A stretch of 64,000 nt of DNA from JBOEGW01 sp050633625 (GTDB taxonomy: Bacteria > Pseudomonadota > Alphaproteobacteria > Rhodobacterales > Rhodobacteraceae), in NCBI GenBank assembly GCA_050633625.1, contig JBOEGW010000012.1, forward strand, positions 35,113 through 99,112, written 5' to 3'. Below are positions 42,482-50,688 of the stretch, in pieces. The position numbers were made by a program, and so were the translations under genes. The notes under the pieces were generated by a model. That model saw nothing but the letters and a program-made list of their open reading frames with translations. It did no database searches and was not told the origin of the DNA. How positions within the stretch are numbered: position 1 is the stretch's first letter; each line of letters begins with the position of its first letter.

Positions 42482-43552
42482 CTACTTCACCACTCGCAGC
42501 GCCGGTTTGTGCGGCTCATTAACGGCCCGTTGATCTGGCGACAGTCGGAAAATAAGGGCCTCGATTTCCCCCAAAGGAATCCCAAGGTCTTTGGCGATGT
42601 CGTCCTTAGTCATGCCCTTTGACCAAAGAGCGGCCAAGACCTTTGCGAGCACGGTCGAAACCTCACGCTCGATTCCGTCTGGCTCGCCGCTTCGATAGCC
42701 TCGCTTCCCAAGCTCGATCAGCAAAGAACGGTAGTTCCATTCGCTGATATAGCCCAGAGAATTGAGGCGGTATGCCAAGGCCATGGCCGATACCTTCCAA
42801 CGCTTCTTGGCCGAAATGATCTGCCCAACTGTGAAAAGGTGCGCATAGTCCATCATGTCGTTTTCGGGCATGAGGAATGCCGATGCAAATCTGTCGGCCT
42901 GCGTCTCTGCCTCTTTGTCGGCTTTCGACCCTGCGTGGTGATGCAAGACAAGGTGTCCAAGCTCATGTGCCGTATCAAAGATGGACCGTTCCGCCGTCTT
43001 CTCTTGGTTCAAGAAAACATAGGGATGTTCCCCGCGCCAAAACGAGAAAGCGTCAACATGCTTGGTCGCTTCCGACAGGGAAAGGACGCGAATACCCTTT
43101 GACTCGATCAGCTTGAGAACGTTTCCTATAGGCCTGTCGCCTATGCCCCAATGCTGGCGCAGAAGGCGGGCGGCGACATGCGGGCGGCTGCGCTCTTTGC
43201 TCAGGTCGATAAGGTCGGCGGCGGGCAGGTTGAAGCGGGAGTCGATCCACTCGTAAAGCTCGATTCCCAACGATCCCGCTGCTTCTGCAGCTCGGCGCTC
43301 TTTGGCCTTCATCCGCGACAGACTGCGGAAGCTAACGGCGTCGGTATCAATACGCTCTGGCGCTTCCCGGTAAAAGAAATCAATTGGATAGGAAAGCGCG
43401 AACGCCAGGCGCTTCGCTGTCGCTTCATCGGGCGGATGCCCGTTTTCATACTTTGAGAGAGTGACCGCAGACACGCCTACGCGCTCTGCGAGTCCCTTCG
43501 CTGTCAGCATCCGCCGTTCGCGGGCTGTTTTGAGACGATCTGCGTTGAACAT
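42482..43552 (-). CDS. XRE regulator fused to ImmA/IrrE-type peptidase
   Basis: 356 residues. N-terminal Cro/CI helix-turn-helix (AERVGVSAVTLSKYENGHPP), then a COG2856 metallopeptidase domain with zinc motif FDTAHELGHLVLHHH and downstream QADRFASAFLMP. Such proteins relieve repression by cleavage or act in toxin-antitoxin and defence pairs. It overlaps the upstream unknown gene by TAATG, so the two are co-expressed and probably interact. Confidence 0.85.
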   Translation of the reverse strand: MFNADRLKTARERRMLTAKGLAERVGVSAVTLSKYENGHPPDEATAKRLAFALSYPIDFFYREAPERIDTDAVSFRSLSRMKAKERRAAEAAGSLGIELYEWIDSRFNLPAADLIDLSKERSRPHVAARLLRQHWGIGDRPIGNVLKLIESKGIRVLSLSEATKHVDAFSFWRGEHPYVFLNQEKTAERSIFDTAHELGHLVLHHHAGSKADKEAETQADRFASAFLMPENDMMDYAHLFTVGQIISAKKRWKVSAMALAYRLNSLGYISEWNYRSLLIELGKRGYRSGEPDGIEREVSTVLAKVLAALWSKGMTKDDIAKDLGIPLGEIEALIFRLSPDQRAVNEPHKPALRVVK

Positions 43553-44175
43553 TAGTGTTTGAAGGAAACGGTGATGTCGAAGTCTTCAATGGGGCCGGTA
43601 TCGGTTTGCGGGTCTGCCTCCCAGTCGCTGTCAGGCGAATAGATGTATATCCGTTCCATCCAGTGAACAAACTTACCCTTTTCGATCACGGGACAAGACA
43701 GTTCCACACTGCCATCAAGGCCAACCATGACATAGTAGGTACGGATACCGTCCTTCAATACGGCGGTGAGGGGGCCGGGTTTCATACCTGCGTTGACGAA
43801 CAAATCGGGTCCAGAAAGGCTTTCCGCGCCGCTACCCTTTTCGGAGCGTGGCAGGGGCGGCATATTGACACAGCATTTATCAACGTTCTGGAAGCCAATG
43901 CGGACAGTGCGATCACGTTTTACAACCGCTTCAATGCCGCAAGTTCTGTCCGGCACGTAGTCAGGACCGACAAGCTGCTGGCGGAGTTCGCCAACGCCGT
44001 GAATGTAAGACAACATTCCAGCCGCGTTGAGCGGCATGGAGGGGCTGGCGTCGTCCCCATAGGCGCGGGCGGTTTGTCCGATAGCCATGATCTGCTGGCG
44101 AGTGACGCCAAAGTCCTCAAGGCGGGTTTCAACGTCCACCAGCGTGGAGACGATCACGGTGTTGAATGACGGCAA
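43552..44175 (-). CDS. Unknown partner of the XRE-ImmA protein (207 aa)
   Basis: Begins with TTG at 44175 with AAGGGG eight bases upstream; no in-frame ATG nearby fits. Sequence features: VIVSTLVDVETRLEDFGVTR, CVNMPPLPRSEKGSGAESL, and an Asp-rich C-terminus (YSPDSDWEADPQTDTGPIED). I recognise no family. First gene of a two-gene operon with the XRE-ImmA gene, under an operator-like promoter. Could be the effector (toxin) of a two-gene maintenance or defence module; speculative. Confidence 0.6.
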   Translation of the reverse strand: MPSFNTVIVSTLVDVETRLEDFGVTRQQIMAIGQTARAYGDDASPSMPLNAAGMLSYIHGVGELRQQLVGPDYVPDRTCGIEAVVKRDRTVRIGFQNVDKCCVNMPPLPRSEKGSGAESLSGPDLFVNAGMKPGPLTAVLKDGIRTYYVMVGLDGSVELSCPVIEKGKFVHWMERIYIYSPDSDWEADPQTDTGPIEDFDITVSFKH

Positions 44176-44199
44176 TGCTCAGCCCCTTTAAGATTTTCT

Positions 44200-44231
44200 A
44201 CATCATACGATGTTGTGTTTCTTAAAGGCAA
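44200..44231 (-). promoter_or_regulatory. Promoter with overlapping operator for the XRE-ImmA operon
   Basis: Minus strand: -35 TTGCCT (plus 44226-44231), 18-base spacer, -10 TATGAT (plus 44202-44207). The palindrome ACATC-N4-GATGT (44200-44213) covers the -10 box. This is where the XRE protein would be expected to bind. Confidence 0.6.
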
Positions 44232-44324
44232 GTGAAATTTTCCCGATGCTTCGATGGTTGTAGTGTCAGCCCGCTGCTTTGCGCTGCCATTCGTGCGCTT
44301 CGCGGTGAAGGTCGGCTCCCAGCG

Positions 44325-45860
44325 GATTCTGTGGAAAAACTAACGTTTGCGAGCACAGAAATGGCTGTTCCAAATGCGGCCCAAGCGCCTTTCCTATCGG
44401 GCTTTGCGGGTTTGCTGCGGTGCCGGAAAGATCTTGGCGAGTTTCCGGAGGTTCTGGGCGGTGGCGGCGAGGAGGAATTCGTCATTTGCACCGCATGGGC
44501 CACGTAATCGAAGACGCCCCAGGCCGAGGATGCGCTTGAGGTGGGCGAAGAGCATCTCGACCTTCTTTCGGAGCTTCATCGAGACGTCGTACTGGCGGGT
44601 TTTGGCGATATCGCGTGCGACCTGGCGGGCGTCTTCAGTTTCTTCGCGGCTGATCTTGCGCGCATCAGCGTTTGGACAGCACTTGGCTTTGGAAGGGCAG
44701 GCCTGACAGACCTCCTTCAACGCGCGGTAGCGAGCTGTGCCCTTGCCGGTCGGTCCCCGGTTCGGGTCTGAGTAGTTGCGACGGAACTGCTTGAGGGCGT
44801 GACCTTCGGGGCAGATGTATTGGTCGTTCTTGGCATCCCATTCGAAGTCAGCGCGGGTCCAGGTTCCGTCGTTGCGCCCAGACTTGTCGAAGACAGGAAT
44901 ATGCGGCGCGATCTTGCGGTCCACTAACCAGCCAAGTAGCGGCCCGGTGCCATAGGCGGTGTCCGCGATCAGGCGTTCGGGATGCAGATCGAACCGTTCC
45001 TTCACCCGCTTCAGCATGGTCTTGGTCGATCCGACCTCGGCCTGCCTGATTGATCGCGTGGCTTCGACACCGACAATCACACCGTGGTCTGTGTCGATCA
45101 GATAGTTGTTGGAAGAGCTAAAGAATGCTGGCCCTTTGCGTGCCGCCGTCCATTGGCTCGCTGGATCGGAATGGGACGTGAACTTGGGCTGAACCTCGCT
45201 CGCGGCTCCGAACGCGGCCTCATCCAACGTGTCGAGATACTCTCGTACGGCGCGGGGAGCATCAGTCGGATCGATACTCGATACGTCCCAATCGTCCTTC
45301 GGTGTTGAGTTTTGCTTATTGGCATCCGCCTCAATCAAGCTGGCATCAATCGCCATGCGTTGACCACTAACCAGGCCCTCTTCAATGCAGCGGGCGACGG
45401 TCGTCTCGAACAGATAACGCAGCAGTTCGCTCTCGCGGAAACGACCGTGACGGTTCTTGGAAAATGTCGAGTGATCCGGCACACGATCGCTCAGGTCGAG
45501 GCGGCAGAACCAGCGATACGCGAGGTTCAGATGCACCTCTTCACAAAGTCGTCGCTCGGACCGGATACCGAAGCAATACCCGACCAGCAGCATCCGGATC
45601 AGCAGCTCGGGATCGACCGACGGCCGACCGGTATGGCTGTAGAACTCGGTCAGATGAGCGCGGATACTGCTCAGGTCGACGAACCGATCAATCGACCGCA
45701 AAAGGTGATCTTGTGGAACGTGATCCTCCAGCGAGAACTCGTAGAACAGCGCCGCCTGTGCTTCCTGCTTCGGTCCCAACATTGCTCAATTCCCCCGCTG
45801 GCCAGAAGAATTGAATCAGCAACTTGCGCTTCGATCAAGCCCGAGTTTTTCAACAAAATA
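44325..45860 (-). mobile_element. IS1182-type element with target duplication
   Basis: 1536 bp. Ends share ATTCTGTGGAAAAACT (44326-44341) and, inverted at 45844-45859, ATTTTGTTGAAAAACT (two mismatches). AGCG flanks both sides (44321-44324 and 45861-45864), extendable to AGCGG if the left limit is moved by one base. Intact transposase gene. Inserted between the XRE-ImmA operon and the 54-residue gene. Confidence 0.75.
44394..45782 (-). CDS. IS1182-family transposase
   Basis: 462 residues. N-terminal transposase domain (LFYEFSLEDHVPQDHLLRSI; GRPSVDPELLIRMLLVGYC), DDE residues in MAIDASLIEADAN, LIADTAYGTG, and the late Glu region MKLRKKVEMLFAHLKRILGL. A Cys cluster (CQACPSKAKCCPN) precedes the final domain, typical for the group. 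Full length. Confidence 0.9.
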   Translation of the reverse strand: MLGPKQEAQAALFYEFSLEDHVPQDHLLRSIDRFVDLSSIRAHLTEFYSHTGRPSVDPELLIRMLLVGYCFGIRSERRLCEEVHLNLAYRWFCRLDLSDRVPDHSTFSKNRHGRFRESELLRYLFETTVARCIEEGLVSGQRMAIDASLIEADANKQNSTPKDDWDVSSIDPTDAPRAVREYLDTLDEAAFGAASEVQPKFTSHSDPASQWTAARKGPAFFSSSNNYLIDTDHGVIVGVEATRSIRQAEVGSTKTMLKRVKERFDLHPERLIADTAYGTGPLLGWLVDRKIAPHIPVFDKSGRNDGTWTRADFEWDAKNDQYICPEGHALKQFRRNYSDPNRGPTGKGTARYRALKEVCQACPSKAKCCPNADARKISREETEDARQVARDIAKTRQYDVSMKLRKKVEMLFAHLKRILGLGRLRLRGPCGANDEFLLAATAQNLRKLAKIFPAPQQTRKAR

Positions 45861-46000
45861 AGCGGCCTGTGCGCACCACGATCTCCGCCAGGGTGGCACA
45901 CCGGCGTGCCTCAGATCGGCATCGCCGATCACTTGGTCGGCGATAGGCCCGGAGGCGCACCTGCGCCGTGCCCGGGCCTTCGGGAAGTGAGGCCAAAGCC

Positions 46001-46165
46001 TCACCCGAAGGGATCGTACTCCGAGACGATCACGACCTCGTCGCCGTCGATTTCATCGGCGGGGACGGCGCCGAAGGTGCCATCTCCTGCCTGGAAGACG
46101 ACGATCGAGACCATGAGCGTGGCGGCGAGGGAGGCGGCGAAGGCGTGAGCATCTTTGCGGGACAT
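46001..46165 (-). CDS. Small single-span membrane or exported protein (54 aa)
   Basis: MSRKDAHAFAASLAATLMVS then IVVFQAGDGTFGAVPADEID, ending EYDPFG. Ribosome site GGAGCC upstream of the ATG at 46165. One hydrophobic segment near residues 9-28 and an acidic tail. Unknown function; small, so moderate confidence. Confidence 0.5.
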   Translation of the reverse strand: MSRKDAHAFAASLAATLMVSIVVFQAGDGTFGAVPADEIDGDEVVIVSEYDPFG

Positions 46166-46554
46166 CTGTTTGGCTCCTGTCTTGGAGGCGGGGGACCATC
46201 CCCCGCGCGACAGGACCTCGAAGGCCCGAATACTGGCTGACATCACCGGGTGCGTTCGGACTTGCTCCGAATCCGGCCGGCGGCACGGGCTTGCCCGTAG
46301 TCCGACCCCTCGCGGGTTGATCTCGAAGACGGGATTCGGGGCAAGCAAGGGAGTGGCGAGCGGGGGATGGTCCCCCAAAGTCAGGAGCCGATTGTCCCGC
46401 TGATGCTTCTAACGCCGCCAGCCTCCCGGGCAGGCTCTTGGTTGAAGACGTCCTTCCTTGGGGATGGTTCCTTTGGCGCCCCGCGAACTCGAAGGACAAG
46501 GTTGTGATGGTTGAGAGGCCCGCGCTTGGGCGGGCCGCTCGGTTTCAGGTGGAC
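46166..46554 (-). other. Leader and gap upstream of the 54-aa gene
   Basis: Nearest the gene, a nested hairpin: outer stem CCTGTC (46176-46181) with GACAGG (46209-46214), inner stem GCGGGGGA (46188-46195) with TCCCCCGC (46199-46206). It resembles the enclosing CCTGTC/GACAGG stem of the DUF932 leader, without the other boxes. The remaining 340 bases hold nothing I can support. Confidence 0.4.
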
Positions 46555-47028
46555 TCAGGCGGCCAGGTCCGCGCCCCCTGCCCTTTCTCCATCTTCATCG
46601 CCGACGATTTCGAGCCGCGCATTGCTGTATCCTTCCTTGGCGATCCAGAGCTCGGCCGCAGCGACGGACTCCGCCAGATGCAGCAGCTCCGTGTTGCCGC
46701 CGAAGTCGAGAAGCACGCGGACCTGCCCGGGCTTCGGTTCCTCGGCCACCTCGAAGACGAGGGTGCTGTCAGCAGAATGGCTGCGCATGATGGTCACGAG
46801 GATCACCCCGTCCGAGGAGAAGTTGCCCTCATGCAGCGTGAACGACGCGGGTGCCGTCCAGGTCGCGTAAAGCCGGGGTGGTTCCTTTTTCACAAGGCGG
46901 CCGACGCCGTTCGAGCGCTCCCAGGCCGCCAGCTTCTTGGTGAAGCGTGCCGGTGGCTTGGGGCTGCCGTCAGTGTAGCGAATGAGCGCCCCGAGGGGGG
47001 CGGTGTCGATGATGGTTGTTGCAGACAT
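46555..47028 (-). CDS. Conserved hypothetical plasmid protein (157 aa)
   Basis: MSATTIIDTAPLGALIRYTD, then ARFTKKLAAWERSNGVGRLV and a beta-rich second half (LHEGNFSSDGVILVTIMRSH). No family recognised. Lies downstream of the large ParB-like gene with a 100-base gap that has its own palindrome, so it may be separately controlled. Confidence 0.6.
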   Translation of the reverse strand: MSATTIIDTAPLGALIRYTDGSPKPPARFTKKLAAWERSNGVGRLVKKEPPRLYATWTAPASFTLHEGNFSSDGVILVTIMRSHSADSTLVFEVAEEPKPGQVRVLLDFGGNTELLHLAESVAAAELWIAKEGYSNARLEIVGDEDGERAGGADLAA

Positions 47029-47040
47029 GATTCCTCATTC

Positions 47041-47062
47041 TGAATGCGAGTAATCGCATTCA
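47041..47062 (-). promoter_or_regulatory. Perfect palindrome before the 157-aa gene
   Basis: TGAATGCGA, GTAA, TCGCATTCA: nine-base arms, 13 bases before the start codon at 47028. It sits between the likely promoter (AT-rich 47063-47090) and the ribosome site, the usual place for an operator or an RNA hairpin hiding the start. Confidence 0.6.
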
Positions 47063-47127
47063 TCTTATTGATATTGTTACACTATAGGGTGATTGGAGGC
47101 GGAATCTCCGCCCCCCACTGGATCACG

Positions 47128-49305
47128 TTATTCCGCGGCCAGCATCGATGCGCCTTGAGCAGGCAGGTCATCCGTCAGGAATGCAGGAAGGTCAGCTTCA
47201 CTGACGCTGTCAGCCACTTCGGCATCCGCCCCCTGGCCTTCGGCACGGTCCTCACCGTCCAGCGCCACGAGATCGTTCCGGCGCAGGACCTCGGGCAACC
47301 AGCCGCTGCCCTTCAGCAAGCGCTCGGCTTCACTGGCCATCTCGCTTTTCTTCAGGTGATCGAGGAGCTGGGCAGTCCCCTCCCCTTTCGCTTCGCGCAC
47401 GGCCTCGAGGATGCGGGCCTTGGGCACGCGGTTGAGATAGGTGTCGACCGTCGGCTCCCAGCCCGCCTCGACCATGTCGAGATCTGTGGCACGCGCCACG
47501 AGATCGGAATGCGCCATCCGCCGGGTCAGACCGCCTGCGGAGATGCCTGCACCGTATGGGTTCACCTTCTCATGCAGCGCGTTGACGCCGAAGCTGAGGC
47601 AATGCGCCAGCAAGGCCAACCGACTGCCCTGATCGAGGACCGTCAGATAGTCCCAGAGCGCTGCATCATCGCCAAGCGGCAGATCGGCTTCCCATTCCGC
47701 ATGACGCTCGTCGACCAGCTTCGCCACCACGCTGTCTTTCAGATCGGGCGCTTGCGCTGACATATAGACCTGACGCACGGATGCCTCGAGACAGCTGCCC
47801 GAAGCAGATGAGGTGCGGAAGGTGTCCGTCACCAGCTTCAGGAGCAGGAGTGTCAGCGCGACATCCGGCGAGCGCCCGATCGCTTCACGCAGCGCCAGCG
47901 TCCGGTGGGCCGTCAACTCCATGACCAGCCGCTCGGGCAGCGGCTTCAACGCCCCGTCGTCCTCATCCTCCGGCAAGTCAGCTCCGATCGGCTGACCACC
48001 CGACATGATGACGGTTCCGCCATGAGCGGCACTGACATGGCTATCGGTGAGATTACGATCATCCCCCCGCCCCGCCACCGCAGGATCAGTACCATCCTGG
48101 ACCGCGGTCTCGTCAACGGGCTCATCCTCTGGACGCACATAGCCGCGATAGACGGCCAGCGCGCCGTAGCGGTCGAGCGTGACGAACGCCCCTGCCCGCC
48201 CGATCTCCTCCGCGTCGAAGATCAACGGCCGGGTCTCGATCTTTTCCATCTCCGTTTCCAATACGCCAAGCCGCGTGTCGATCTCGTCGGGGATGTCATC
48301 CTGATCCGCGTATTCCTCCTCGAGCGCTCGGTACTCGGCGAGCAGCTTGGCATGAGCTGCACCTTCGTCATCCGTCATCGGTGCCGGATCACCGGACAGG
48401 GACCGCAGGCCGTGGTTGTAGCCGTAGGGCAGGTCAAGCGCGACCTCGATCCACTTCCAGCCCTCAACCGCAACCGTCCCAGCCTCGGCCTGGAGTTTTT
48501 CCGTCACCAGCCGATCGAGCAGGGCAGGGTCCTCGAGCCAGCCACCGTCATCGCCCTGAAAGAGGTCATGCAGCATCGTGCCACCAGCCGCTTCATAGGC
48601 CTCAATACCCACAAAGACCGCACGCCGGTCTGACGCCCGAACCGAGGTCTCGGTCAGCATGCGCCGGATCTGGAATGGCTCCTTGTTCCAGGATGAATGG
48701 ATCACATCCCAGACCTGAACCTGACGCGCGTGATCGGGGTTCACGGTGAAGGCCATGAGCTGCTCCAGCGTCATGCCATCCTCGGCATAGATCTCAAGCA
48801 GGGCAGGGGCGACGGAGGCGAGCTTTAGGCGTTGCTTCACGATCTGCGGCGTCACGAAGAAGGCGGCAGCTATCTCTGCATCGCTCTGACCCTTGTCCCG
48901 CAGCGCCACAAACGCGCGGAACTGATCGAGCGGGTGCAAGGCGACGCGCTGCATGTTTTCGGCAAGGGAATCGTCCTCGGCCAGGATGTCGGACGCAGCA
49001 TCGCGGACGATGCAGGGAATGGGTGTGGTCTTTGCCAAACGCTTCTGCTTCACCAGCAAGGACAATGCTTGAAACCGGCGGCCTCCAGCCGGGATCTCGA
49101 ACTTGCCGGTCTCGGTCCCATCGGCAGCCAAGACGGGCCGCACGCTCAGGCTCTGCAAGAGACCGCGGCGAGCGATGTCTTCGGCCAGTTCCTCGACGGA
49201 CACGCCAGCTTTGATGCGCCGCACATTGGACTGGCTCAGCACCAGCTTATCAAAAGGGATATCCCGCGAAGGGGACAGGGTGATTTTCTGGACAGCTTTC
49301 GTCAT
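47128..49305 (-). CDS. Large ParB-like nuclease/partition-domain protein
   Basis: 725 residues from the ATG at 49305 (GAGGAGAAG upstream). N-terminal ParB domain: LSQSNVRRIKAGVSVEELAE, IPAGGRRFQALSLL (the GERR-like box), LAENMQRVALHPLDQFRAF, and an HTH (AEIAAAFFVTPQIVKQRLKL). The remaining 450 residues are acidic with no known domain. About twice the length of partition ParBs and separate from RepB, it belongs to the plasmid ParB-like class seen with DUF932, SSB and helicase-methylase genes. Role in transfer or plasmid protection is inferred. Confidence 0.82.
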   Translation of the reverse strand: MTKAVQKITLSPSRDIPFDKLVLSQSNVRRIKAGVSVEELAEDIARRGLLQSLSVRPVLAADGTETGKFEIPAGGRRFQALSLLVKQKRLAKTTPIPCIVRDAASDILAEDDSLAENMQRVALHPLDQFRAFVALRDKGQSDAEIAAAFFVTPQIVKQRLKLASVAPALLEIYAEDGMTLEQLMAFTVNPDHARQVQVWDVIHSSWNKEPFQIRRMLTETSVRASDRRAVFVGIEAYEAAGGTMLHDLFQGDDGGWLEDPALLDRLVTEKLQAEAGTVAVEGWKWIEVALDLPYGYNHGLRSLSGDPAPMTDDEGAAHAKLLAEYRALEEEYADQDDIPDEIDTRLGVLETEMEKIETRPLIFDAEEIGRAGAFVTLDRYGALAVYRGYVRPEDEPVDETAVQDGTDPAVAGRGDDRNLTDSHVSAAHGGTVIMSGGQPIGADLPEDEDDGALKPLPERLVMELTAHRTLALREAIGRSPDVALTLLLLKLVTDTFRTSSASGSCLEASVRQVYMSAQAPDLKDSVVAKLVDERHAEWEADLPLGDDAALWDYLTVLDQGSRLALLAHCLSFGVNALHEKVNPYGAGISAGGLTRRMAHSDLVARATDLDMVEAGWEPTVDTYLNRVPKARILEAVREAKGEGTAQLLDHLKKSEMASEAERLLKGSGWLPEVLRRNDLVALDGEDRAEGQGADAEVADSVSEADLPAFLTDDLPAQGASMLAAE

Positions 49306-49390
49306 CAGATCTTCTCCTCGACGGGCGCCGGAAGCCACTCTCCCGATCTCACTTCCCGTCACCCTCAAACCAACACTCCTTTCCCTCTCG
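49306..49390 (-). promoter_or_regulatory. Conserved structured 5' leader of the ParB-like gene
   Basis: Minus strand order: CGAGAGGGAAAGGAGTG, TTGGTTT, arm GACGGG (plus 49355-49360), box GGGAGAGTGGCTT plus CCGGCGCC (49324-49344), arm CCCGTC (49320-49325), ribosome site GAGGAG, ATG. The 21-base central box is identical to that of the DUF932 leader, 11 kb away, while the stem sequence differs but still pairs. Confidence 0.75.
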
Positions 49391-49483
49391 ATGACCTTAG
49401 GGTTGGAACTATCCGGGAAAATTTGCCGGAGGATCGAAGACTACGCTCAATTACAAACTGGTTGAGTGAGCGTGATAAGACCA

Positions 49484-50566
49484 TCACGTCCCTTGCCTCA
49501 TCATAGCGTCGAGGTAGGCGTTGTTGTTTTTCACCTGTCCTGTGCTGGCTCTCAAAATTAATTCGTCGAGTGCAATAAGGAGCTGCCCTGGACCTCGTTC
49601 TCTAAGGTGTTTCATGATCCTGCCCTGTTCTATTCTTAGCAATCTTCCGACATCGGCCAATATTTCGAGAACTGATTGATGATCTCTTGGTTCATGCGGG
49701 AAGAAGTCCGATACGTTTTTCAGGTCCGTCCATGCCATAATTGTTGGATCTCGGCGTTCCTGAAAACCAGAGGTGCAGTGTGCATCTGCTCTATCTTTTT
49801 TTATATTCAATCTTGTGGGTTCTACGTGCCGGACATTTTGTCCGTCGTCGCCGGACATTTGGTCGGGCATTGTTTCCTGAGCGTCATGGTTTCCGGCCGG
49901 AAACTCTCTGATGGTCGCTCCGACCAACTCTGCCAGCCTCTTGATAAGCTCTATGATTTCGTCGGCTTTGAGAGTTGCACGGCGTAGGATGTTTCGTACG
50001 TTCTGGAGAAATGAGACAGTCTCAACATCCTTTGCTTGGCGCAAAGCCTCGACACGAAGAGCCAGTGCCTCCGCCTTGAGTGACCGTAGCTTTTCCTGAT
50101 CGCCCACAAGCTGTTCTGCGTGTTCGGTGAGCTCTCTTTCCCGATCATACATTGGCTGCAGATCGAAGCCAAAGGCATCTCTGATCAATCCACCGTAGCG
50201 AAGAGGGAACCGTTTGCGGGTTGCGCTATCCCTGCGCTGGATCAGCCCGGCATCCACGAGGTGTCCGATACACCGTCGAATCGTTCTCTCGTTCAGGCCG
50301 TTCGTTCTCTCAGACAATGATGCGTTTGAGGGAAAGACGATAGTCATTGGAGCTGTTTGTCCGGCCTTCTTCGGCATGAAGCTGATCAAGGCCTGCAGTG
50401 TTACCAGGTCATTTGGTGTCAGACCGAGTTCTTTGCGAAGCGCTCGGATCGGCTCGATTACCCTGTACGGGTTCGTACTGGGTACAGACGATCGTTCCGC
50501 CAAGGCGGGTGTGTGAGAAAATACCTGTCTCATGATGATTTCGGCTGAAAAAGCTTCCCCGTTCAC
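49484..50566 (-). CDS. repC: Replication initiator RepC
   Basis: 360 residues if started at the GTG at 50566; an ATG at 50533 would give 349. RepC features: IVFPSNASLSERTNGLNERTI, RRCIGHLVDAGLIQRRDSAT and RYGGLIRDAFGFDLQPMY (winged-helix DNA-binding part), then a C-terminal segment ending LRASTGQVKNNNAYLDAMMR. Somewhat shorter than typical RepC (about 400). Initiates replication at an origin inside its own gene. A CACCG-CGAA-CGGTG hairpin covers the start region, which fits control by the counter-transcribed RNA. Confidence 0.9.
   Translation of the reverse strand: MNGEAFSAEIIMRQVFSHTPALAERSSVPSTNPYRVIEPIRALRKELGLTPNDLVTLQALISFMPKKAGQTAPMTIVFPSNASLSERTNGLNERTIRRCIGHLVDAGLIQRRDSATRKRFPLRYGGLIRDAFGFDLQPMYDRERELTEHAEQLVGDQEKLRSLKAEALALRVEALRQAKDVETVSFLQNVRNILRRATLKADEIIELIKRLAELVGATIREFPAGNHDAQETMPDQMSGDDGQNVRHVEPTRLNIKKDRADAHCTSGFQERRDPTIMAWTDLKNVSDFFPHEPRDHQSVLEILADVGRLLRIEQGRIMKHLRERGPGQLLIALDELILRASTGQVKNNNAYLDAMMRQGT
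49790..49815. other. AT-rich tract in repC, candidate oriV
   Basis: A run rich in T and A (CTATC, seven T, ATATTCAATC) inside an otherwise GC-rich gene. In repABC plasmids the replication origin is known to lie within repC in an AT-rich stretch of this kind. Location is inference. Confidence 0.45.
49889..49904. other. Candidate parS palindrome in repC
   Basis: GTTTCCGGCCGGAAAC, perfect 16-bp palindrome. Same sequence as the site in repB and nearly the same as that in repA. Likely RepB-binding partition site. Confidence 0.7.
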
Positions 50567-50577
50567 CGCGAACGGTG

Positions 50578-50606
50578 TTGAAAACGATTCGGCTTCGGGG
50601 TATCAA
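50578..50606 (+). promoter_or_regulatory. Promoter of the repB-repC counter-transcript
   Basis: -35 TTGAAA (50578-50583), 17-base spacer, -10 TATCAA (50601-50606), on the strand opposite to repC. Strong match for a constitutive antisense promoter, correctly placed in the repB-repC gap. Confidence 0.65.
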
Positions 50607-50612
50607 TCAGGT

Positions 50613-50668
50613 GTCTAAGCTAATCGAGGCCCTTCGGAAGCACTGCTTTCGGGGGGTCTTTCCTTTTC
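50613..50668 (+). ncRNA. Counter-transcribed RNA controlling repC
   Basis: Predicted 56-nt RNA from the promoter above to a hairpin-T-run terminator: CCCTTCGGAAGC (50630-50641) pairs with GCTTTCGGGGGG (50645-50656) using wobble pairs, followed by TCTTTCCTTTTC. Position, strand and size match the small antisense RNAs that set copy number and incompatibility in repABC plasmids by blocking repC translation. Confidence 0.65.
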
Positions 50669-50688
50669 TGGCCTGTCCTCCTTTCTGC

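Noticed and set aside
49443..49473. ACGCTCA/TGAGCGT pair after repC as another copy of the kinase-system operator
   Set aside because: The half-sites face the wrong way (CGCTCA first) and are 17 bases apart instead of five; more likely a chance hairpin at the end of repC.
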